34,527 nucleotides of DNA, taken from Luteitalea sp. (GTDB lineage Bacteria; Acidobacteriota; Vicinamibacteria; Vicinamibacterales; Vicinamibacteraceae). Below, one piece after another: positions 22,208 through 31,100 of this stretch. Below the pieces are notes generated by a model, which saw only the letters and a list, made by a program, of their open reading frames with translations, had not been told where the DNA came from and did not search any database. The position numbers were made by a program, and so were the translations under genes. The stretch lies in contig WHTT01000068.1 in the NCBI GenBank assembly GCA_009377605.1, positions 1 through 34,527 of the forward strand, read 5' to 3'. Each line of letters starts with the position of its first letter. Position 1 is the stretch's first letter.

Positions 22208-22642
22208 CTAGCGCAGTCTCTTGACCATGCGCACTTCGATACCGCCCTCGCTGGCGGGGCGAATGTCGACTTCGTCCATGAAGCTGCGCATGAAGAAGAT
22301 GCCGCGGCCGCTCGACTTCAACAGGTTGTCCGGTTCACGGGGGTCCGACAGATCGTGGAGATCGAACCCCTCGCCCTCGTCTTGCACCCGGACCACGAGC
22401 TCGACAGGATTGTCGCCGGGCACGAGGGCGAACTCCACCGTAACATGTTTCGACTCGTCGAGCTGATTCCCATGCTTGATGGCATTGATGACCGACTCGC
22501 GGACCGCGACCCCGACCCAGTGGACCCCGTCCTCGTCGAGCGTCCCCGCCGCGCAGAATCGATCCGAGACGAGCTGCACGAAGTCGAGCATGTCGAACTC
22601 GCTCGGAATGGTGAGACGGACGATGCTCGCCGAATTGCTCAT
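22208..22642 (-). CDS. RsbW-like anti-sigma factor / ATP-binding protein
   Basis: The 144-residue product is a GHKL ATPase of the HATPase_c_2/RsbW type: the N box is ESVINAIKHGNQLDE, the G1 box VQDEGEGFDLHDL, and GRGIFFMRSFMDEV forms the G2/lid region. Such proteins are serine kinases or anti-sigma switches in stress-response partner-switching pathways. No sigma factor or anti-anti-sigma gene is adjacent. The ATG at 22642 is chosen over an in-frame start at 22732 because family similarity begins there; the AAGGA upstream lies inside a hairpin. Confidence 0.85.
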   Translation of the reverse strand: MSNSASIVRLTIPSEFDMLDFVQLVSDRFCAAGTLDEDGVHWVGVAVRESVINAIKHGNQLDESKHVTVEFALVPGDNPVELVVRVQDEGEGFDLHDLSDPREPDNLLKSSGRGIFFMRSFMDEVDIRPASEGGIEVRMVKRLR

Positions 22643-22658
22643 TAAGGACGAATCCTTA
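22643..22658 (-). promoter_or_regulatory. UUCG-loop hairpin over the ribosome-binding site of the RsbW-like gene
   Basis: On the minus strand UAAGGA-UUCG-UCCUUA forms a perfect 6-bp stem with an exceptionally stable UUCG loop, ending directly at the AUG. The 5' arm contains the only Shine-Dalgarno candidate (AAGGA). When folded it would block ribosome binding, suggesting translational control. No regulator is visible. Confidence 0.5.
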
Positions 22659-22761
22659 GCCCCGCGAACGATTACCATTAGTGAGATGGGTGGGTCAAGA
22701 TCAGGATTCACCACTCGAGACTCAGAGCTCAAAACTCAAAGCTCAGAAAACAGGGATATTG

Positions 22762-24093
22762 ATGTCAGTTGAGTTTCAAGCATGGACGACCGTGTCGCCT
22801 GCCCGCCGGGTGGCGGGCGAGGTACGCGTGCCGGGTGACAAGTCCATTTCCCATCGATACGCGATTCTTGCCGCGCTGGCCGAGGGTGTCACCGAGATTC
22901 GCGGCTACGCACCGGGTGCCGATTGCGCCTCCACGCTGGCGTGCCTAGCCCAACTGGGCGTCGAGGTGAGACGCCTCGAGGCGCCGCCGGACAACCGGAG
23001 GCAGCACTCCGGCCCGGTCATTCAGATCATCGGGCGAGGCCTGCGCGGACTGCAGGCTCCTGAGCGGCCGCTCGATGCCGGCAATTCCGGTACGGCGCTT
23101 CGCATGCTGGCCGGGGTCGTGTCTGCGCACCCGTTCGAGACGACGCTCACCGGAGACCAGTCGCTACGCCGGCGGCCGATGACACGCATCGTGCGCCCAC
23201 TCCGCCGGATGGGCGCCCATGTGGAGGCGGTCGACGGCCGGCCGCCGCTGGTCGTGCGCGGTGGCGATCTTTCTCCCATCGACTACACGCCGGAGACCGC
23301 CAGCGCCCAAGTGAAGACCGCCATCCTGTTGGCCGGACTCCAAACGCCTGGCAGAACGACCGTGCGTGAGGTCGCCGCAACGAGAGATCATACGGAGCGG
23401 GCCCTCCGCACGTTCGGCGCCCGAGTCGACGCTGACGGTCTCGTCATCAGGCTCGAGGGCAAGCAACCGCTGCGCGGTCGGGCGGTGCTCGTACCGGGTG
23501 ACGTCTCGTCGGCGACGTTCTGGGCCGTTGCGGCGGCCGCGCTGCCCGGCTCGGAGATCACCCTCGATGAGGTTGGCCTGAACCCCTCACGGACGGCGAT
23601 CGTTGGTGTGCTCGAGCGCATGGGCGCGCGCGTGGCGCTCGTTCCGCACGATTCGCGTACGCCAGGGGAGCCCGTGGGACGCGTGCGCGTCGCACATGGA
23701 AGCCTTCTGCCCGTGGAGATCGGCGGCGAGGAAGTACCAGGTCTCATTGATGAGCTGCCTGCACTCGCGGCGCTTGCCACCTTTGGCGGTGCCCTGCGCG
23801 TGACGGGCGCCGGCGAGCTCCGGACCAAGGAGAGCGATCGGATCACAGCGCTCGTGTCGGGGTTGCGCGCCCTCGGCGCGGATGTGGACGAGCTGCCGGA
23901 CGGCTTCGAGGTTCGCGGCAGCCGGCCGCTTGCTGGCGGCACGGCAAACGCGTGCGACGATCACCGGCTGGCCATGGCGTTCGCCATTGCCGCGCTCGGC
24001 GCGCGAGCCCCTGTGGTCATCCAGGGCGCAGACGCCGCGGATGTCTCGTATCCGGGCTTCTTCGCAACGCTGGAGTCGCTGTGCGAGTTTTGA
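22762..24093 (+). CDS. aroA: 3-phosphoshikimate 1-carboxyvinyltransferase (EPSP synthase)
   Basis: The 443-residue enzyme joins shikimate-3-phosphate and PEP in aromatic amino-acid synthesis. Conserved motifs are VPGDKSISHRYAILAALAEG, PLDAGNSGTALRMLAGV, LIDELPALAALATFGG, the TKESDRI loop and DDHRLAMAFAIAAL. The gene is intact. The ATG at 22762 follows a weak CAGGGAT, and upstream in-frame codons read from a CTCAAAACTC-type repeat. aroK follows 83 bases downstream on the same strand, separated by another degenerate repeat. Confidence 0.96.
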   Translation: MSVEFQAWTTVSPARRVAGEVRVPGDKSISHRYAILAALAEGVTEIRGYAPGADCASTLACLAQLGVEVRRLEAPPDNRRQHSGPVIQIIGRGLRGLQAPERPLDAGNSGTALRMLAGVVSAHPFETTLTGDQSLRRRPMTRIVRPLRRMGAHVEAVDGRPPLVVRGGDLSPIDYTPETASAQVKTAILLAGLQTPGRTTVREVAATRDHTERALRTFGARVDADGLVIRLEGKQPLRGRAVLVPGDVSSATFWAVAAAALPGSEITLDEVGLNPSRTAIVGVLERMGARVALVPHDSRTPGEPVGRVRVAHGSLLPVEIGGEEVPGLIDELPALAALATFGGALRVTGAGELRTKESDRITALVSGLRALGADVDELPDGFEVRGSRPLAGGTANACDDHRLAMAFAIAALGARAPVVIQGADAADVSYPGFFATLESLCEF

Positions 24094-24176
24094 GTGTTGA
24101 GTGCTGAGTCCTGGGTCCTGTTTCCTGCTCCCCCAGTTCCTGATTCCCGACTCCTGATTCCCGATCCCTGAGTTCG
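24094..24176. repeat. Degenerate heptamer-like repeat between aroA and aroK
   Basis: The whole gap consists of TGAGTGCTGAGTCCTGGGTC-like then CTGATTCCCGACTCCTGATTCC-like units. CTGATTCCCGACTCCTG (24140-24156) is identical to 17526-17542. It displaces any ribosome-binding site for aroK; the nearest purine stretch is GAGTT. Confidence 0.75.
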
Positions 24177-24674
24177 ATGGTGGACAAGATTTATCTGGTC
24201 GGTTTCATGGCGGCGGGCAAGACGACCGTGGCGCGGCTGCTCGCCCGGCGTCTCTCGTGGCGCATGGTGGACCTCGATGCGCTCATCGAGGCGCGGGAGC
24301 GCTCTTCGGTGGCAGACATCTTCGCCAAAAGCGGTGAGCCGTATTTCAGGCGGATCGAAAGTGACGTCCTCCGCGCGCTCTTGCCGGAGAGACACACCGT
24401 GGTGGCCGCTGGCGGCGGCACCTACAGCCTGCCAGCCAACCGTTTGGCGATGAACGCGGACGGGCTCGTGATCTGGCTCGACGCACCGCTCGACGAGATC
24501 ACAGCGCGGTTGCCAACCGACGGGAGCCGTCCCTTGGTTCAAACCCGTGCCCAGCTGGAGCAACTCTACCTCGCGCGCCGTGCCTTATACGCGGACGCAC
24601 ATATACAGCTCGACACGCGCGGGAAAGCTGCCGAGGAGCTCGTCGAGTGGCTGCTCGACCACCTCGACCTCTAG
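24177..24674 (+). CDS. aroK: Shikimate kinase
   Basis: The 165-residue kinase phosphorylates shikimate with ATP, the step before AroA. The P-loop is GFMAAGKTTVA (about residues 9-19), followed by DLDALIEARE for shikimate binding, FRRIESDVL, the VVAAGGGTY substrate loop and RPLVQTRAQLEQLYLARRAL in the lid region. The gene is intact, with ATG at 24177. It lies downstream of aroA in the same orientation; gene order and function support a shared transcript. Confidence 0.94.
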   Translation: MVDKIYLVGFMAAGKTTVARLLARRLSWRMVDLDALIEARERSSVADIFAKSGEPYFRRIESDVLRALLPERHTVVAAGGGTYSLPANRLAMNADGLVIWLDAPLDEITARLPTDGSRPLVQTRAQLEQLYLARRALYADAHIQLDTRGKAAEELVEWLLDHLDL

Positions 24675-24749
24675 CCCTGTTCGGCTCGCGTTACGTAAAC
24701 GTTGTACATCCCCAGGGGGGTGTGCTCGTAAGGAGACCCACGGTCCTCG

Positions 24750-24786
24750 GTCCCGTCCGCCAGGGCGGGACATGCCCTTTTATTTC
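24750..24786 (+). terminator. Hairpin with T-rich tail after aroK
   Basis: GTCCCGTCC-GCCA-GGGCGGGAC (24750-24771) forms a 9-bp stem with one G-T pair, followed after a few bases by TTTTATTTCTTT. This resembles an intrinsic terminator, or an attenuator for the phosphoesterase gene that starts at 24799. Confidence 0.5.
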
Positions 24787-24798
24787 TTTCAGTTTCAC

Positions 24799-25542
24799 AT
24801 GCGTTATCTCGTTTTGAGCGACCTCCACGCCAACCTCCAGGCGCTCGAGGCCGTGCTTGCGGCAGCGCCGCCCCGTTCCTACGACTGCTTCCTCGTCCTC
24901 GGTGATCTCGTCGGCTACGGCGCCGACCCAAACGTGGTCATCGAACAGATCCGCGAGCTCCGGCCCGATGCGGTGATCCGCGGGAACCACGACAAGGTGG
25001 CAGGGGGACTACTCGCGCCCGAGACGTTCAATCCTGCCGCCCGCCAGGCAGTCGACTGGACCATCGAGGCGCTCGACGCCCCCAACCGCGATTACCTGCG
25101 CGCATTGCCCGCTGGGCCGCTCGTGTTGGATGAGCGCATCGAGCTCTGGCACGGTGCGCCGGATGACGAAGACTTCTACATCTTCACGCTGGAAGACGCC
25201 GAGCACGCCGCGTACCTCCTCCGTCGTCCCATCGGCCTGTTCGGCCATACGCACGTGCAAGGTATCTACCGGTTCCCGGGCGAGACCAACGGTGTTCGAT
25301 ACGTGCGCCCGGATGCCGAGGGACGAGTCGCACTACCGGAGGACGGTCGAGTGCTCATCAATCCCGGCTCGGTCGGACAGCCGCGCGACGGTGACCCGCG
25401 CGCCGCCTTCGCCATCGTCGACACCACCGCCGGCGTCGTCGATCTCCGCAGGGTCCCCTACGCCATCGCCACCGCGCAAGCGCGGATTCTCGAGGCCGGC
25501 CTGCCAGCGAGCTTGGCGACACGGCTGGCGATGGGAAGGTAG
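24799..25542 (+). CDS. Metallophosphoesterase (calcineurin-like)
   Basis: The 247-residue product has the full set of calcineurin-type metal motifs: SDLHANLQALEAVL (DxH), LGDLVGYGADP (GDxVG), IRGNHDKVAG (GNHD), ELWHGAP and FGHTHVQG (GHTH), then NPGSVGQPRDGDPRAAFA as in YfcE/MJ0936-like phosphodiesterases. The substrate is unknown. The ATG at 24799 is chosen because MRYLVLSDLH is the normal family start; no clear ribosome-binding site is visible. It is downstream of aroK and a hairpin. Confidence 0.92.
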   Translation: MRYLVLSDLHANLQALEAVLAAAPPRSYDCFLVLGDLVGYGADPNVVIEQIRELRPDAVIRGNHDKVAGGLLAPETFNPAARQAVDWTIEALDAPNRDYLRALPAGPLVLDERIELWHGAPDDEDFYIFTLEDAEHAAYLLRRPIGLFGHTHVQGIYRFPGETNGVRYVRPDAEGRVALPEDGRVLINPGSVGQPRDGDPRAAFAIVDTTAGVVDLRRVPYAIATAQARILEAGLPASLATRLAMGR

Positions 25543-25563
25543 CGGCGGCGGAGAAAGGTCGAC

Positions 25564-25682
25564 GAGGGATCCAGGGACCGAGGGATCAAGGGATCAAGGG
25601 ATCAAGGGATCAAGGGATCAAGGGATCAAGGGATCGAGGGATCAAGGGATCGAGGGATCAAGGGATCAAGGGATCGAGGGAC
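25564..25682. repeat. 8-bp tandem repeat array (GGGATCAA)n
   Basis: Twelve consecutive 8-base units, GGGATCAA or GGGATCGA, run from 25582 to 25677, with degenerate units on both sides. The array reaches into the 3' end of the hydrolase pseudogene on the minus strand, where it encodes an 8-residue periodic tail (SLDPLIPR) and supplies the stop codon at 25626. There are no unique spacers. Confidence 0.92.
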
Positions 25683-26172
25683 GGAAGGTTCGAGCTCCTG
25701 GATGAATGCCACGAGGTCGACCGCGACGCGCCCAGGGTCCTCCCAGTGAAGTCCATGCCCCGCGCCGCGATGGACGATGAGCCGTGCGCCTGGTATGGCG
25801 GTGCGCAACGCCTCCTGATCCTGCCGCGGGGACAAGCCATCCTGGTCGCCCCAGAGAATCAGCGTCGGTGCCGTGATCGCCCCAGCGCCCGGGAAGTCCG
25901 GGGTCTCGAGGAACGCCTTGAACGTCTGCCGCCACACCTGCGCCGGCACCTTTAGGCTCTCGCGCACCACCGTCTCGAAATACGCCGGTTCGACGTCGCG
26001 CGCCAGCGTGCTCTTCTGGAACGCTCTGACGAATGCCGGGGCCACCGGATCCGTTAGCGTCGACACGGTGGAGTCCCACAGCTCCTGCACGGTGGCGTGA
26101 CCGCGTAGAGTGGTGAACACGCCCATCAAGACGAGTCCGAGCGTGCGATCGGGATGATCGATCGCAAAGCAC
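25626..26172 (-). pseudogene. 5'-truncated alpha/beta hydrolase
   Basis: From about 26172 the frame reads FAIDHPDRTLGLVLMGVF, the region just after the nucleophile elbow of alpha/beta hydrolases. It continues with the cap region, then TLILWGDQDGLSPRQDQEAL (Asp) and GARLIVHRGAGHGLHWEDPG (His). The N-terminal half with the GxSxG nucleophile is absent; upstream sequence belongs to the TPR gene. The C-terminus runs into the GGGATCAA repeat. It is a non-functional remnant created by a deletion that joined the two genes near 26175. Confidence 0.75.
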
Positions 26173-26179
26173 GTGCTCC

Positions 26180-27891
26180 TCCGCGCTCTTGGCACTGGGC
26201 GTGGACGCCGGCTCGCGATCGCGCTCTCCCCCTGCCCGCAGCATGCGCGATGAGGTGAGCGCGATGTCGGCCCGCGCCCACGCCTTGTCGAAGCGGGCCC
26301 GCACAGCCCGTGCCTCATCGGCCCGGCCCTGCGCCTCGAGACTTTGCCACAGACCGAAGAGCGACCATCCGGTCTCGCGGAAGCGCTCCAGATCCTCGCG
26401 ATACGCCTTCTCCGCCTGGCGCGGTCGCGCAGCCTCCAGCAACAACGCGCCGAGCACATGCCGCGTCGGCTGATGCCAGACCGGCGGGCTCGTTGTAAGG
26501 GATGGTGTCCTCAATCGTGACGGCTTCTGACACGAGCGCGATGGCCTTGTCCATCTTCCCCGCGCGCGCCGCCAGCTCCCCTCGAACGATACGGCTGGCA
26601 ATCTCCAGATTGGTGAGCAGTGGCAGATCCTTCAGGGTCGTCCGAAACGCTTCATGATTCATCACGGTCGCCAACAAAGCGACCTCCGCCTGCGCGCGAA
26701 CCGCCTGGTTCCGCGCCACGAAGGCAAGGCCGCGCGCATAGTGCCAAATGCCTGTGGCGTACGGCTCGGAAGCGGGCGGCTTTGGCTCGGTCAGCATCTC
26801 CTGCCATCGGCCAAACCGTACGTAGGCGAGCCACGGCGTGACCGGGAAGTCGGCGGTCCATGCGAGCGCCCCGGCGTGATGATGCGGCACCTTGGTGGCC
26901 ACCCGGCGAGCGGCATCGATGGCCACCGCGCCGCGTCCCTCGAACGTTGCCGCCGCCCACAGAAAGTGGAGGTTGTGCGGGTAATAGCTGACGGGAGGCC
27001 CTGCCTCTGGCACTGAGCCAGGTAATCCTCGTCGGCGGCGATCGCCCGTCGGTTGATGTCGGCCGCATCGGCATAGCGGCCCACGGGGATGTAGATGTGC
27101 GACGGCATGTGAACCACGTGGCCTGCAGCGGGCATCAGCGAGCCGAGACGGTCGGCGCTGGCTTCCGCGCGCTCCGGCATCTCGGAGGCTTCGAGGAGGT
27201 GGATGTAGTAATGATGTGCGCCCGCGTGGTCACGATGATTTGCGATCACGTCTTCCAGCACGCTCATCAACGTGGCCGTCTCCGCCTTCGGCGAACCGTC
27301 CTTCTGCCAGTAGTCCCACGGCATCGTGTTCATCACGGCGTCTGCGTAGAGCGTCTGCACATCCGGATCCCGTGGATGCGCCGCGGCTACGCGGGCCATC
27401 GCGGCCGCGTAGGCATGATCGAGCGGCACGCGGGGCGCCGTTGGATCCGACGCGAAGCGTGTGGCCAACGCCTCCACCAACGCCCGTTCTCGCGGGCCCG
27501 CTTCGTCCAGCGCTCCGCTCGCCGCCGCGACGGCCTGGTGTGCGAGCGTGGCATTCTCGTCGGTCAAGGGCGCGTTGAGGTTGGGGGCCAGCGCCATGGC
27601 CTGACCCCAGTACGCCATCGCCAGGTCAGGATCCAGGCGCGCCGCTTCCTGGAAGGCGCGTCGCGCCTCCTGGTGGTTGAACGCGTACAGGAGGCGCAGC
27701 CCCTGGTCGAAGAAGGCCTGCGCCTTCGGGTTGACGGTAGTGACCTCCATATGCAGCGTGCCGAGGCCGCGAAGCTCCGGCGCCAGAGGCCGGTCGGATG
27801 CTCGAGCGATGGCCGGCACGAGGACGACGAGCGACGTGAGCGTCAAAAAGACGAGGACATGGCGTCTATTGGGAATTCGCAGTGATGACAT
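26180..27891 (-). pseudogene. Secreted TPR-repeat protein with two frameshifts
   Basis: The product starts with a signal peptide (VLVFLTLTSLVVLVPAIARA) after a GGAGGAG ribosome-binding site and continues with tetratricopeptide-like helices (FDQGLRLLYAFNHQEARRAF, AYWGQAMALAPNLNAPL, HAGAHHYYIHLLEASEMPER). Near 26997 the frame shifts by one base and continues as PVSYYPHNLHFLWAAATFEG. Near 26490 it shifts again, continuing as VWHQPTRHVLGALLLEAARP and AEKAYREDLERFRETGWSLF. In the combined reading the protein is about 550 residues. Its 3' end runs into the truncated hydrolase. Function is unknown; relatives are exported TPR proteins common in Acidobacteriota. Indel sequencing errors could explain the shifts. 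Confidence 0.75.
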
Positions 27892-28019
27892 TTGATACTC
27901 CTCCCTGTCTGACAGAGATCCCCCGCATTCATGGATCTGGGCGTGAGGGCGCGCCTTACGGTGTGAGGCGCTACATCCGCCCGCGGCAAGAAGGGATGCC
28001 CGCGACGAAAGGTTCTACC

Positions 28020-28055
28020 TTGACACGGGCCCCGAGAGCGAGATAGGTATTACCT
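28020..28055 (+). promoter_or_regulatory. Putative promoter and palindrome upstream of the TonB-dependent receptor
   Basis: A consensus TTGACA (28020-28025) is followed after 18 bases by TAGGTAT (28044-28050). The -10 region overlaps an 11-bp palindrome AGGTA-T-TACCT (28045-28055), a possible operator. The receptor ATG lies about 120 bases downstream. Otherwise 27892-28173 shows no gene. Confidence 0.4.
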
Positions 28056-28173
28056 GTTAAGGCTACACGTTTTCTGCGGGGCCGTTGATCTGCCCGCTTT
28101 GCTGGATTGGTCTCGATGGCCGGGAGCGAAAGGTTCGTCCGGCACAGGACCACGATTTGGAGGAGGGATGACC

Positions 28174-31100
28174 ATGTCCACGCGACTCTCGCGTTCAGCT
28201 CGGCGTTGCTTGCGTCTGATCGGCGGTGCCGCGGCTGCCGTCGCGCTCATCGTCGCCGCTCTGGCCCCGGCCGAGGCGCAGGTGCTCTACGGGTCCATTG
28301 TGGGCAACGTCAGGGATTCGAGCGGCGCGGCGGTCCCAGGCGCGACGGTTGTCATCACGCAGCAAGGCCGCAACCTGACCCGTGAAACGGCGACCGACCA
28401 GCAGGGGAGCTACACCTTCTCGACCGTACCGACTGGGCCGTATACGGTTCGGGTCACGCTCGATGGCTTCCGCACGTTCGAGCGCGAGCAGGTGCCGGTG
28501 ACGCTCAACTCGGTCGCCCGCGTCGACGTCACGCTCGAGGTCGGTGCGCTGGCCGAGACGGTCATGGTGGCTGCCGACACGCCGCTCCTCCAGACGGATC
28601 GCGCGGAGGTCCGGGCGGAGATCAACGCCACCGAGCTCGAGAACCTACCGGTGCCGCTCGGCCGCAACTACCAGCAGCTCTTCAAGTATCTCCCGGGCTT
28701 CACGCCACCCGACGACGCCCACTCCGTGCCGTCCAACCCGTCGCGCGCGCTCGTCTTCAACGCCAACGGCGCGAGCCGTAGCAGCAACAACACACGGATC
28801 GACGGCGTGAGCACGACCAACATCTGGCTACCCCACGTCGCGGCGTATGTCCCGGCGCTCGAGTCGCTCGAGACGGTGAACGTGGTCTCCAACAGCTTCG
28901 ACGCCGAACAGGGGTTGGCGGGTGGCTCGGCGATCAACGTGCAGATCAAGAGCGGCACGAACGAGATCACCGGCTCGGCGTTCGAGTATCACCACAACGA
29001 GAACCTGCGATCGCGCGATTACTTCGCGCCGCCCGGCACCGACAAGGGCGACTTCTCGTACAACCAGTTCGGCGGCACGCTCGGCGGGCCGCTCGTCCGG
29101 AACAAGCTGTTCTTCTTTGGGAGCTACGAGAGCACCCTCGACCGCCAGACGGTCAACTCCATTCGAGATGTCCCGACCGACGCGCTGCGGCGGGGTGATC
29201 TGTCGGCCTCCCCAAACCCGATCTACGACCCCCTGACCGGCAACCCCGACGGATCGGGACGCACACCGTTCCCAAACAACCGAATCCCAGCCGATCGCAT
29301 TCACCCCATTGCGCAGTGGTTCATCGACCGCGTCCCGGGCGCCAACTTGCCGCGCGAGGATGGGACGATGCCCGAGACCGACAACTACTTCGTGCAGGCG
29401 CCGTACAAGTTCGACCGGTGGACGGTCGATAGCAAGTTCAACTGGAACGCCACGGACCGTCTGAACACGTTCGTTCGCTACAGCGTGCTCGACTTCTATA
29501 CGGAGAACGAGACGGTGTTCGGCGAGGAGCTTCAAGGACCGCCCATCGGCGGTGGCAATCCGGGCATCGGCTCGGGCAACACGTACAACCTCTCAGCAGG
29601 CGCCACCTACACGGTCACGCCGAACTTGGTCGTCGATGCCAACGTGGGCTGGGTCCGGATGAACGCCGGCGTCGAGATGTCGAACATCGGCGTCAACGTC
29701 GGGCGTGACGTGCTGGGGCTGCCAGGCACGAACGGCACGCGGGACTTCGAGGGCGGCATGCCGCGATTCGACGTCTCGAGTTACACGGGCTACGGGACGA
29801 CCGAGAACTACATGCCCTACTACCGGAGCGACGATCAGATCCAGTACGTGCTGAACGCGACCTGGATCAAAGGCAGCCACAGCTTCCGCTTCGGCAGTGA
29901 CATCTACTACCAGGCCATGAACCATACACAGCCGGAAATCAGCGGCGGCCGGGGTGCCCGCGGCAGTTTCGAGTTCGGGTCCGGGCCGACGCAGATCCTG
30001 GATGGCCCGTCGGGCACCAATTTCAATTCCTGGGCGACGTTCCTGCTCGGCTTGCCGGACACGACCGGGCGCATCCTCGAGGTGGACGCCCCGTACACGA
30101 CGCGAAATTGGCAGTACAGCCTCTACGTCCGCGATCAGTGGCGGCTGGGCCCGAAGCTCACGCTGTCGTTGGGCACACGCTGGGAGTACTTCCCCATCCC
30201 GCGCCGCGCGGACCGCGGCCTCGAGCGCTACAACCCCGAAACGAACATGATGGAGATCGGCGGCGTCGGATCGGTGCCGATGGATCTCGGTGTCAAGGTC
30301 AGCAAGATGATGTTCGCGCCGCGGCTGGGCCTGGCGTGGCGGCCAACTGAGAAGACCGTCGTGCGCGCCGGGTATGGCATCACGAACGATCCGTACGCGC
30401 TCGCACGGCCGATGCGCACGAACCATCCCGTGCTGCTCAGCCTGGTCGTGCAGGCGCCGAATGCGTACTCGTTCGCCAGCCGGCTCGAGGACGGCATTCC
30501 CGAGATCCCGGCGCCGGATCTCGGCAACGGCATCATCCCGGTGCCGGCGAACGTGTCCACGGTGACATTGCCGGACGAGTTCGACCGCGGGCACGTCGAG
30601 TCGTGGAACGTGATCCTCCAGCACGAGCTCGGGGCAGGCTTCGTGGGCGAGGTGGGCTACATCGGCACGCGCCAAGTGGACCAACTGGGCACCCGTGAGC
30701 TGAATTGGTCGCCGATCGACGGCGGCCGTACGGGCCGTCAGCTCTTCGGCGAGTTCCAGCGCGATGCCCAAACGCGGCTCGTCGCGCCCCTCGGCAACAG
30801 CGACTACCACGCGCTGCAGTCGGGCCTGAAGCGGCGCTTTGCCAACGGCCTCCAGCTCCAAGCCAATTACACCTGGTCGCGCTCGATGGGCATCGCCGGC
30901 AACGATAACAGCGACGGCACCCCGCGCATCAACATTCCGGAGTTCTACCATCTCAATCGGGCGCTCTCCGGCTTCGACCGCACCCACGCGTTGCACATCC
31001 TCGGCGTCGCCGAGCTCCCGTTCGGCACGGGCCGCCGCTGGCTGAACAACGGCGGTGTCGCGTCGGCCCTCCTCGGCGGGTGGCAAGTGAACAATGCCGT

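Noticed and set aside
25564-25682. CRISPR-like array
   Set aside because: Units are contiguous 8-mers without spacers; it is a simple tandem repeat. The same holds for 20194-20294.
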